Below are positions 1-6,220 of a stretch of DNA of 16,033 nucleotides, one piece after another. The notes under the pieces were generated by a model, which was not told the origin of the DNA, made no database searches, and saw nothing but the letters and a program-made list of their open reading frames with translations. Location of the stretch: NCBI GenBank assembly GCA_009776905.1, contig WRMX01000040.1, forward strand, positions 1 to 16,033. The letters are read 5' to 3'. Numbering within the stretch: the first letter of the stretch is position 1; every line of letters begins with the position of its first letter. Both the position numbers and the translations under genes were made by a program. Source of the stretch: Oscillospiraceae bacterium (GTDB taxonomy: Bacteria; Bacillota; Clostridia; Oscillospirales; Oscillospiraceae).

Positions 1-2
1 AT

Positions 3-209
3 TATGGCGGCGGCCCCGTGGGGCTGGAAACTATTGCCGCCACGATCAATGAGGAATCCATCACGATAGAGGATGTCTACGAGCCGTTCCTTATGCAGCA
101 AGGTTTCCTGACCAGGACGCCGCGAGGGCGCTGTGCGACGCGCCGCGCATACGAGCATCTCGGCATTCTTTTTCCCGGGCACGAGCAAATGTCCGTTTTT
201 ACCAATTGA
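3..209 (+). CDS. ruvB: Holliday junction DNA helicase RuvB, C-terminal fragment
   Basis: The open frame enters from the left edge and ends with TGA at 207-209, so only about 68 C-terminal residues are visible. They carry the RuvB winged-helix signature: GGGPVGLETIAATINEE, then IEDVYEPFLMQQGF, then the TPRGR motif and a HLG ending, which place it at the DNA-binding domain that contacts the Holliday junction arms. RuvB is the AAA+ motor of the RuvAB branch-migration complex. The ATPase domain lies outside the window. The tail after HLG (ILFPGHEQMSVFTN) is a few residues longer than in many homologues. glmM starts 45 nt downstream on the same strand with no terminator between, so the two may share a transcript. 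The assignment rests on the characteristic C-terminal motif only. Confidence 0.93.
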   Translation, partial: YGGGPVGLETIAATINEESITIEDVYEPFLMQQGFLTRTPRGRCATRRAYEHLGILFPGHEQMSVFTN

Positions 210-223
210 CTGGCGAAGATGAG

Positions 224-241
224 CGGGGTGAAACCCCCACG
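224..241 (+). repeat. GGGG/CCCC mini-hairpin just upstream of the glmM ribosome binding site
   Basis: A GGGG run, a short spacer (TGAAA) and CCCCCACG form a 4-bp G:C hairpin. The arrangement GGGG-(4-5 nt)-CCCCCACGTT followed by a Shine-Dalgarno recurs before proS at 4467-4485, with a partial copy at 4415-4432. It could be a short dispersed element or a translation-initiation structure. This is seen directly in sequence; the function is unknown. Confidence 0.45.
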
Positions 242-254
242 TTAGGAGGAGAAC

Positions 255-1607
255 ATGCACAAATATTTCGGAACAGACGGCATTCGCGGAGTCGCAGGCG
301 CCGATTTGGACGCCGAGCTCGCGTTCAAAGCCGGCAGAGCAGCGGCGACAGTCCTCGCGCAGGAGGGAGAAACCCGCTCGCGAGTCATGATCGCCCGTGA
401 CACCCGCATATCATGCGATATGCTGGAATCCGCCTTGGCTGCGGGCATGAGCTCGGCAGGAGCAGACGTGACTTTGCTCGGAGTGCTTCCGACGCCCGCC
501 GCAGCATATTTGACCGTTAAGTCCGGCTCGAGCATGGGCGTGGTGATATCAGCTTCGCACAACCCATATGAACACAATGGAATCAAACTGTTCGGCAAAA
601 ACGGCTTCAAGCTGAGCGATGCCCTCGAAGAGAGGATCGAGGCTCTAATCGGGGACGATAGCAAAGTGCTCAGAAAAACGGGCGCCGATCTGGGCAGGAT
701 CAGCGGCGACCATTCATTCTGGGCCAACGAATATGTCAAATCGATCACTTCCGCCGCCATCGGCCATTATAAAGGCAGGATTGCGATAGATTGCGCGAAT
801 GGCGCTGCCACAGAGACCGCGCGCTCGCTGTTTCGTGAGCTTGATGCCGAGTTTGAAATCATTTCGGACGAACCGGATGGGGTGAATATAAACTCTGAAT
901 GCGGATCGACCCATATTGAGCTTCTTTGCGACCTGATGAAGTCCGGGCGATTTGGGATAGGCTTCGCTTTTGACGGCGACGCCGACAGATGCCTTGTTGT
1001 GGATGAATGCGGCAGGACCGTCGATGGCGACATGATCCTCGCTGTCATAGCGCGGGATATGATGGCTGCCGGCAAGCTCAGAAGCTCCGCAATGGTAGGG
1101 ACTGTCGTTTCAAACTCCGGCATGGACGTATTTGCGCGCAATAACGGCTTAAAGTTCTACCGCGCGGCGGTGGGTGACAGGAATGTGCTCGAAATGATGT
1201 GGGAGACAGGCTGCAATCTCGGCGGCGAGTCGTCGGGGCATATCATTTTCTCCGATGATGCCACGACCGGCGACGGGCAGCTCACGGCAGTCAAGTTTCT
1301 CAATGTCCTGATCTCGTCGGGGAAAAGCGTGTCGGAGCTCGTCTGCGACATTCCGCGCTTCCCGCAGGTCATGCCCAGTTATGAGCTGACGGGCGGCTCC
1401 GAAGAAAGGGATGCCATCATGTCAAATCCGCTTTTGCACGAGGAGACCGCACGCCAGCAAGAATTGCTTTCGGAAGGCGGGCGCGTGCTGATACGCCCAT
1501 CCGGAACGGAGCCGTTGATCAGGGTTCTCGTTGAAGCAAAAACCGAGGAAATCGCCATGAAAAAGGCTCTGGAAATAATAGAATTCATAAAATCATTGAA
1601 AAAATAA
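255..1607 (+). CDS. glmM: Phosphoglucosamine mutase GlmM
   Basis: GlmM interconverts glucosamine-6-phosphate and glucosamine-1-phosphate, in the cytoplasm, on the route to UDP-GlcNAc for peptidoglycan. The 450-residue length is normal for the family. All four mutase signatures are visible: N-terminal FGTDGIRG (5-12), the phosphoserine loop SASHNP (99-104, catalytic Ser at 101), the metal-binding DGDADR (240-245), and the phosphate-binding RPSGTEP (414-420). The LGGESSGHIIF sugar-binding motif lies between the last two. The start is an ATG with a near-perfect AGGAGGA at 244-250. It follows ruvB by 45 nt on the same strand; a link to ruvB is not functional, only positional. No clear rho-independent terminator follows; the sequence after the stop is AT-rich. 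GlmM is preferred over phosphomannomutase because of the ASHNP context and the overall length and spacing. Confidence 0.97.
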   Translation: MHKYFGTDGIRGVAGADLDAELAFKAGRAAATVLAQEGETRSRVMIARDTRISCDMLESALAAGMSSAGADVTLLGVLPTPAAAYLTVKSGSSMGVVISASHNPYEHNGIKLFGKNGFKLSDALEERIEALIGDDSKVLRKTGADLGRISGDHSFWANEYVKSITSAAIGHYKGRIAIDCANGAATETARSLFRELDAEFEIISDEPDGVNINSECGSTHIELLCDLMKSGRFGIGFAFDGDADRCLVVDECGRTVDGDMILAVIARDMMAAGKLRSSAMVGTVVSNSGMDVFARNNGLKFYRAAVGDRNVLEMMWETGCNLGGESSGHIIFSDDATTGDGQLTAVKFLNVLISSGKSVSELVCDIPRFPQVMPSYELTGGSEERDAIMSNPLLHEETARQQELLSEGGRVLIRPSGTEPLIRVLVEAKTEEIAMKKALEIIEFIKSLKK

Positions 1608-1668
1608 CCCCAAATAGCAAGAAATATGAAATAATGGCGTAATTTTTGAATTTTTTGGTAAAAAACAC

Positions 1669-1697
1669 TTGACTTTATCGAATATAGTAAATATACT
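1669..1697 (+). promoter_or_regulatory. Sigma-A promoter for the zinc-ribbon gene
   Basis: The -35 box TTGACT (1669-1674), a 17-nt spacer and the -10 box TATACT (1692-1697) are close to consensus. Predicted transcription start is about 1704, which gives an unusually long leader of about 190 nt before the ATG at 1897. Confidence 0.8.
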
Positions 1698-1710
1698 GAC
1701 AAATGCAAAA

Positions 1711-1749
1711 GACCGCCGGACAAAAGTGTTCTGATTTGTGCCTGCGGTC
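1711..1749 (+). other. Leader hairpin upstream of the zinc-ribbon gene
   Basis: GACCGC (1711-1716) pairs with GCGGTC (1744-1749), and GG plus ACAAA (1718-1724) pairs with TTTGT (1735-1739) and CC (1741-1742), with one mismatch and one bulged G. This gives about 13 pairs around a 10-nt loop, starting only a few nt after the predicted transcription start. No T-run follows directly, so it is not a simple terminator. I do not recognise a known riboswitch class in it. Confidence 0.5.
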
Positions 1750-1780
1750 GCTGTCACCGGCCCTGATAGTTTTTAGGCAA

Positions 1781-1864
1781 TAGTCACTAGCGGTTAGTAG
1801 GCGATTACGCGTCAGCGCACTCAGTCCTCTAATAACTAACAACTAATAACCAACGACTAGTCGG
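1781..1864 (+). repeat. Degenerate 7-bp tandem repeat in the leader
   Basis: Read in steps of seven from 1781, the sequence falls into twelve units. Those at 1830-1857 (TAATAAC, TAACAAC, TAATAAC, CAACGAC) are clearly related, and the units at both ends begin TAG (TAGTCAC, TAGCGGT, TAGTAGG; TAGTCGG). The middle units are eroded. It ends in a 10-bp palindrome CGACTAGTCG (1854-1863). It fills most of the gene-free stretch between glmM and the zinc-ribbon gene. Function unknown. Confidence 0.55.
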
Positions 1865-1896
1865 GTACAATTTCATGTCAAAAGAGAGGTTAAAAA

Positions 1897-2169
1897 ATGT
1901 ACGAAGACAAAACATTAGTGTGTAAGGAATGTGGTGCGGAATTCATTTTCACGAGCGGTGAGCAGGAGTTTTACGCAGAGCGCGGTTTCCAGAACGAGCC
2001 GCAGCGTTGCAAAGCCTGCCGCGACAACAGAAAAGCTGCGGCGCGCGGCCCCAGGGAGTACTTCACGGCTGTTTGCGCAGCTTGCGGAAACGAGGCGAAG
2101 ATCCCCTTCGAGCCTAAGACCGACAGGCCCGTCTATTGCAGCGATTGCTTCGCAAAGACAAGAGAATAA
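1897..2169 (+). CDS. Small double zinc-ribbon protein
   Basis: This 90-residue protein has eight cysteines in four CxxC pairs: C9/C12 with C38/C41, and C60/C63 with C81/C84. That is two successive four-cysteine zinc ribbons joined by a basic linker (about 42-53, RDNRKAAARGPR). It matches small uncharacterised zinc-ribbon proteins common in Clostridia (the zf_Tbcl-type 'probable zinc-ribbon' family, from memory). No signal peptide or membrane segment is visible, so it is probably cytoplasmic; nucleic-acid or protein binding is likely but not shown. The start is ATG with GAGAGG at 1884-1889, 7 nt away. It has its own promoter at 1669-1697 and a long leader, and lies 15 nt upstream of the DUF1858 gene, so both are probably on one transcript ending at 2412-2452. 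Function unknown. Confidence 0.88.
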   Translation: MYEDKTLVCKECGAEFIFTSGEQEFYAERGFQNEPQRCKACRDNRKAAARGPREYFTAVCAACGNEAKIPFEPKTDRPVYCSDCFAKTRE

Positions 2170-2184
2170 TCATACGGAGGGTTC

Positions 2185-2394
2185 ATGCAGATGACGCAAA
2201 TTTCTAAGGATATGGTAATTTCTGATCTTCTAAAGACAGATATTGCTGAGGACGCTGTGCCGTTGCTTCAAGAGATTGGCATGCACTGCCTCGGGTGCGT
2301 TATGGCGACCAGCGAAACGATTTTTGAGGCATGCCAGGCACATGACGTTGATGCCGATGAGCTTGTTGCTAAGCTCCTGGCGCTCGTCAAGTAG
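2185..2394 (+). CDS. DUF1858 domain protein with CxxC motif
   Basis: This 69-residue protein is almost entirely a DUF1858 domain, the fold annotated elsewhere as a hybrid-cluster-protein-associated redox disulfide domain. The family's opening (ITKDMxIxDLL-like) is seen as ISKDMVISDLL (6-16), followed by the HCLGC motif with C35 and C38; a third cysteine is C50. The CxxC pair suggests a redox or metal-binding role, but no partner is encoded here. Two start codons are possible: ATG at 2185 is only 4 nt after GGAGG (2176-2180), and ATG at 2191 is 10 nt after it; the protein differs by two residues. It follows the zinc-ribbon gene by 15 nt and is followed by a strong terminator, so the two genes form a compact two-gene unit of small cysteine proteins. 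Confidence 0.87.
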   Translation: MQMTQISKDMVISDLLKTDIAEDAVPLLQEIGMHCLGCVMATSETIFEACQAHDVDADELVAKLLALVK

Positions 2395-2411
2395 TTTTTC
2401 CCCAAGGACAA

Positions 2412-2452
2412 TATAAAAAGCGGGTCGCATTCCCTGCGTCCCGCTTTTTATA
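2412..2452 (+). terminator. Rho-independent terminator after the DUF1858 gene
   Basis: A 13-bp stem (TATAAAAAGCGGG at 2412-2424 with its complement at 2440-2452) is extended by CGCA/TGCG around a TTCCC loop. The T-run is inside the right arm and the A-run in the left arm, so it could work in both directions. trmK starts only 27 nt beyond it. Confidence 0.9.
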
Positions 2453-2479
2453 ACCAACAACAAGAAAAGAGCCATTGAT

Positions 2480-2965
2480 TTGCGAAAACTTTCTGCAAGG
2501 CTTTTGACAATAGCCGGATTTATCGATATTGACGCCGCGGTCGCCGACATCGGGACCGACCACGGATATTTGCCCGTCTATCTGGCGCTCAACAATCCAT
2601 CGCGCCGCATTATTGCATCCGACATCAGCGAGCGGGCGCTCGGAGCCGCGCGCCGATCGGCTGCGAAATACGGCGTCACGGGGAGCGTTACATTTATCGT
2701 CGCGCCCGGGCTGGCGGGCATCGGCACGGATGAGGCTGATACTGTCGTCATTGCGGGCATGGGCGCAGAGACAATCATCGGCATCCTTTCCGAAGCGCCA
2801 TGGACGAGGAATATCGGCGTCAGTCTCGTCTTGCAGCCGCAAACGAAAATCACTTTGCTGCTTTCATGGTTGCAGGAAAACGGTTATGCCGTTTGCGAGA
2901 CCAAGCAAGCATGGGATTCCGGCAGGCTATATACAATTATTCATGCTCAAGGGGCAGTGCAATGA
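2480..2965 (+). CDS. trmK: TrmK-like tRNA (adenine22-N1)-methyltransferase, short form
   Basis: The 161 residues carry the TrmK Rossmann-fold signatures: KLSARLLTIAGFI at the N terminus, the SAM-binding motif VADIGTDHGYLP (about 21-32), ASDISERAL (about 46-54), the GMGAETI loop, LVLQPQT, and a WLQENGYAVCE segment. TrmK methylates N1 of adenine 22 in tRNA. Family members such as B. subtilis YqfN are about 230-240 residues; here the protein stops right after the catalytic domain, so the C-terminal helical domain of about 70 residues is missing. No frame continues it, because murT begins at the stop codon (ATGA overlap, 2962-2965). The best start is TTG at 2480, giving MRKLSARL; the ribosome binding site is weak (AAGAAAAGAG). 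The promoter is unclear since a terminator lies immediately upstream. Loss of tRNA-binding helices may have changed substrate or activity. Confidence 0.85.
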   Translation: MRKLSARLLTIAGFIDIDAAVADIGTDHGYLPVYLALNNPSRRIIASDISERALGAARRSAAKYGVTGSVTFIVAPGLAGIGTDEADTVVIAGMGAETIIGILSEAPWTRNIGVSLVLQPQTKITLLLSWLQENGYAVCETKQAWDSGRLYTIIHAQGAVQ

Positions 2966-4329
2966 AGTTTAAAACAATTATTGCGATATTCATTTGTAAA
3001 GCATTATGCATGTTTCTGCGCTTGCTCAGGCGCGGGGGGACGGCATTGCCGGGGAAGATAGCTGTCGGCATTTGTCCGAATCTTCTTCAGCATCTTGCAA
3101 AGGATGTCTCTTGCATTGCTATCACGGGTACGAATGGCAAGACCACGAGCGCACGGATGCTGGAGCAGTTTTATATCGACCGCGGGGTCGGTTATATTGC
3201 CAATAAGAGCGGGTCCAATCTCATGCGCGGGATTGTCGTTGATTTTGCGCTCAACGCGACGGCAACTGGCAAACCTAAGAAAAAATACGCTGTCATCGAA
3301 TGCGACGAGGCTGCGTCCAAGGCTGTTTTTAAGTATATCGATCCGGATATTGTGCTTGTCACAAACGTCTTCAGCGACCAGCTCGATCGTTTTGCCGATG
3401 TTGGCGCGACAGTCGAGTGCATCAAAAATGGGATAATAAACGCTCCGCATGCGACAGTTTGCCTCAATGCGGACGATCCGCTCACATCGTCGCTCGCTGA
3501 CGATATCCCTAACAAAGTCGTATTTTTCGGCGTTAATACGGAGACATACGACAAATACGCGGACGAGTTCTCCGATGTCCGATTTTGCGCGCGATGCAAT
3601 GCTGAATATGAATATGATTACAGGACATATGGCCATCTGGGCGGCTTCCGATGCCCCGGCTGCGGGCATGCTCGCAGGTCTCCCGATATTGCGGTGGCGG
3701 AATTATCCGCGAGTGACGAAGACTCGCAAACGGTCAGGCTGCAAGCCCATGGAGAAGTATTCGAGACAAAGATAAATATCCCGGGAGCATATAACATATA
3801 TAACGCAGCCGGCGTCGTTGCAGCCGCGTTTGAAGCGGGGTTTTCCTCGAAGGAAGCGCGGATTGCCCTGGAATCTTTTGAGCGCGGGTTCGGGAGAATG
3901 GAAAAGTTCACGGCAAACGGAGTGGCCGTGCGGATAATATTGGTGAAAAACGCCGTGGGTTGCAATCAAGCGCTCAATTATCTGCTGTCTCTGAGCGGCG
4001 ACGCGCTGCTGGCAATCTGCCTCAATGACAATATCGCAGACGGAACTGATATTTCGTGGATAGAAAATGTGAATTTCAATAAGCTGCTCGACATGGGGGA
4101 AAGGTTGCGCGGGGCTTTCATATCAGGGACGCGAGCGGCCGAAATGACGGCGCGCGTGCGCAAGGCCGGCGTTCCCGATGCTCTTATAAAGCAGTTGGGA
4201 AGCCCGGACGAAATGCTCGATGCAGCGCTTGCGGGGGAGGCCCCCGTCTATATCTTGCCGACATATACGGCATTGCTGGAAATCCGCGCTTCGCTGCGCA
4301 AAAAATACGGAATCAAAGGCAGTTTTTAG
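2962..4329 (+). CDS. murT: MurT: Mur-ligase-type subunit of lipid II isoglutaminyl synthase
   Basis: MurT with the amidotransferase GatD amidates the D-glutamate of lipid II to D-isoglutamine at the cytoplasmic membrane. At 455 residues it is of typical length. Visible are the N-terminal hydrophobic helix followed by GGTALPGKIA (25-34), the ATP loop GTNGKTT (56-62), the ligase region IECDEA, the zinc ribbon inserted in the middle domain with C209, C212, C231 and C234, and the C-terminal DUF1727 domain with KNAVGCNQAL and LNDNIADGTDISW (from 354), the Asp-containing motif thought to contact GatD chemistry. The ATG at 2962 is chosen although the frame is open from 2800, because the family's N terminus starts there and it overlaps the trmK stop by ATGA. 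Unusually, gatD does not follow; proS does, after a gap of 178 nt. Confidence 0.93.
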   Translation: MKFKTIIAIFICKALCMFLRLLRRGGTALPGKIAVGICPNLLQHLAKDVSCIAITGTNGKTTSARMLEQFYIDRGVGYIANKSGSNLMRGIVVDFALNATATGKPKKKYAVIECDEAASKAVFKYIDPDIVLVTNVFSDQLDRFADVGATVECIKNGIINAPHATVCLNADDPLTSSLADDIPNKVVFFGVNTETYDKYADEFSDVRFCARCNAEYEYDYRTYGHLGGFRCPGCGHARRSPDIAVAELSASDEDSQTVRLQAHGEVFETKINIPGAYNIYNAAGVVAAAFEAGFSSKEARIALESFERGFGRMEKFTANGVAVRIILVKNAVGCNQALNYLLSLSGDALLAICLNDNIADGTDISWIENVNFNKLLDMGERLRGAFISGTRAAEMTARVRKAGVPDALIKQLGSPDEMLDAALAGEAPVYILPTYTALLEIRASLRKKYGIKGSF

Positions 4330-4347
4330 CGCCGAAGCGGGGACTAG

Positions 4348-4386
4348 ATTTCGCAGGCGGAATTCATTTCCGCCGTAAAGCGAAAT
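4348..4386 (+). other. Nested hairpin downstream of murT
   Basis: ATTTCGC (4348-4354) pairs with GCGAAAT (4380-4386), and inside it GGCGGAA (4356-4362) pairs with TTCCGCC (4368-4374) around TTCAT. The stem is strong but no T-run follows, so intrinsic termination is doubtful; it may protect the murT 3' end or act with Rho. Confidence 0.55.
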
Positions 4387-4414
4387 ACATCGCAGCGCTC
4401 AGCGTCGAGGTTTT

Positions 4415-4432
4415 GGGGGCGGAGCCCTCACG
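4415..4432 (+). repeat. GGGG-CGGAG-CCC-TCACG element, first copy before proS
   Basis: The sequence GGGGGCGGAGCCCTCACG forms a short G:C hairpin and closely resembles the copy at 4467-4483. Both lie in the 178-nt gap between murT and proS. Confidence 0.5.
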
Positions 4433-4466
4433 CGGCTTATTGCGCAGATCCCTCAAGCAGCTTTAT

Positions 4467-4485
4467 GGGGCGGAGCCCCCACGTT
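4467..4485 (+). repeat. GGGG-CGGAG-CCCC-CACGTT element, second copy before proS
   Basis: GGGG, CGGAG, CCCCCACGTT forms a 4-bp or longer G:C hairpin 7 nt upstream of the proS ribosome binding site (GGAGG, 4493-4497). The position relative to the start signal matches the glmM copy at 224-241. Confidence 0.5.
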
Positions 4486-4507
4486 TAAAAATGGAGGTAC
4501 TGTTATA

Positions 4508-6220
4508 GTGAAACTGGACAAACTAATTGGAGAACGATTCAAGGAAAAACCCGCCGATAGCATCATCGACAGCCACGCGCTGATGGTACGCGGAGGATAC
4601 ATCAAGAACGTCGCGAACGGGATTTTTTCCTCATACGCAATAATGCGCAGAATCGCAAGGAAAATCGAACAGATCATCCGCGAAGAGATGGACGCCATCG
4701 ACGGCCAGGAAGTCTTGTTCCCGGTCGTCATGCCGGCTTCTCTGTGGCAGGAATCCGGGCGATATGAGAGCGTCGGCAAGGAGTTGTTGCGCTTTACGGA
4801 CCGCAACGGCAGCCCTATGCTGCTCGGCATGACGCATGAAGAAGCCGCAGTGCATCTTGTGCGCGAATATGGCCAAACATATGCAAAATACCCATTTATG
4901 GTATATCAGATACAAACAAAATTCCGTGACGAAGCACGCCCGCGCGGAGGCTTGATCAGGGTGCGTGAATTTACGATGAAAGACGCATACTCATTCCATA
5001 CATCGCAAGAAGATCTGGAAGCATATTATGACCGCTGCTTCCGGGCGTATGAGCGCATATTCGCGCGCGCGGGCTTGCCGGAGGTGATTTCGGTGGCTTC
5101 GGATTCCGGGATGATGGGCGGAAAAATCGCACATGAGTTCATGCTATTGACCCCTGTGGGCGAAGACTCGATCGCCATATGCCGCAGTTGCGATTACAGA
5201 GCAAATCTGGAAGCGGCCGCAAGCATTGTGAAAAACGATCCTGTAGACGCGCTTCTGCCGCTGGCAAAAACACACACCCCGGATATGATGACGATTGAGG
5301 ATGTGTGCAATTATCTGCATTTGCCCATAGATAAGGCGTGCAAAGCGGTCGTATATCAAAAGGCCGCGACAGAAGAATATGTGATAGTCTTCATTCGCGG
5401 AGATCGCGATGTTAACGAAACGAAGCTCAGAAATTATTTGCGCGAGGATGTCTTCCCCGCCGCGATTACGGAGAACAGCGGGTTGAAAGCGGGCTTCCTG
5501 GGCCCGATGGATCTCAAAAATGCCATCGCTCTTTTTGATAATTCGTTGGACGGCGCAGGCAATCTGTGCTGCGGCGCGAACGAAACAGACTACCATTACA
5601 TAGGATTCAACATCGAACGCGATGTCGGGCGCGTCGAATATTATGATTTTGCCAAGGCTACCGATGGGGGGACATGCCCGAAATGCGGCCAAGCATCGCT
5701 GGAGATATCCCGCGGGATCGAAGTCGGGAATATATTCCAACTGGGAGACAAGTACACAAAATCGATGGAGATGAAATACATCGATGACAGCGGCGCGACT
5801 CACTATCCTATCATGGGCTGTTACGGCATTGGCGTCGGGCGGCTGGCCGCTTCGGTATGCGAAGCCTCGCACGATGAATACGGCCCCATCTGGCCGATGC
5901 CAATCGCTCCCTGGCAAGTCCATCTTTGCTGCGTCAGGGCGGACGACGACAGCGTGAGATCGATCGCGGACGAGTTATATGAAAAACTCATCGCCCAGGG
6001 CATCGAGACCATATATGACGACAGGGTCGTCAGCGCGGGAATAATGTTTTCCGATGCAGACCTTCTGGGTGTGCCCTTGCGTTTGATCGCAAGCCCGCGC
6101 AACCTGAAGGACGGTTGCTGCGAGATCGTTTCGAGGGACAAATCGATCAACAAAAAAGTCAATATCGCGGATGTGGTCGAGGAAGTTATGCAGATCGTAC
6201 AAGGAATGATGAATGTATGA
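4508..6220 (+). CDS. proS: Prolyl-tRNA synthetase, bacterial type with editing domain
   Basis: ProRS charges tRNA-Pro with proline in the cytoplasm. The 570 residues are the usual length of the bacterial form. Motif 2 is seen as KFRDEARPRGGLIRVREF (138-155), motif 3 as GCYGIGVGRLAAS (from 437), and the C-terminal anticodon-binding domain from about 465 (PWQVHLCC onward). Between motifs 2 and 3 lies the YbaK-like editing insertion (about 235-385) that removes mischarged alanine. It is flanked by CRSC (225-228) and CPKC (390-393), which look like a shared zinc site. The start is GTG with GGAGG at 4493-4497, a 10-nt spacing; the VKLDKLIGERFKEKPAD opening fits the family. It overlaps xth by ATGA, so the two are cotranscribed. 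No convincing promoter was seen in the 178-nt gap upstream. Confidence 0.97.
   Translation: MKLDKLIGERFKEKPADSIIDSHALMVRGGYIKNVANGIFSSYAIMRRIARKIEQIIREEMDAIDGQEVLFPVVMPASLWQESGRYESVGKELLRFTDRNGSPMLLGMTHEEAAVHLVREYGQTYAKYPFMVYQIQTKFRDEARPRGGLIRVREFTMKDAYSFHTSQEDLEAYYDRCFRAYERIFARAGLPEVISVASDSGMMGGKIAHEFMLLTPVGEDSIAICRSCDYRANLEAAASIVKNDPVDALLPLAKTHTPDMMTIEDVCNYLHLPIDKACKAVVYQKAATEEYVIVFIRGDRDVNETKLRNYLREDVFPAAITENSGLKAGFLGPMDLKNAIALFDNSLDGAGNLCCGANETDYHYIGFNIERDVGRVEYYDFAKATDGGTCPKCGQASLEISRGIEVGNIFQLGDKYTKSMEMKYIDDSGATHYPIMGCYGIGVGRLAASVCEASHDEYGPIWPMPIAPWQVHLCCVRADDDSVRSIADELYEKLIAQGIETIYDDRVVSAGIMFSDADLLGVPLRLIASPRNLKDGCCEIVSRDKSINKKVNIADVVEEVMQIVQGMMNV

Noticed and set aside
1608..1668. Terminator after glmM
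   Set aside because: The sequence is AT-rich with T-runs and a small TTTTTT/AAAAAA self-complement, but no G:C stem is present.
2504..2532. TTGACA-17-TATTGA promoter-like sequence
   Set aside because: It lies inside the trmK coding region with a poor -10 box, and a transcript from it would miss the trmK start.
2800..2961. N-terminal extension of murT upstream of 2962
   Set aside because: It overlaps trmK in another frame, has no start signal, and MurT family proteins begin at the MKFKTIIAI segment.
6115..6216. N-terminal extension of xth upstream of 6217
   Set aside because: It overlaps the proS C terminus; ExoIII proteins begin at MKLVSWNVNG.
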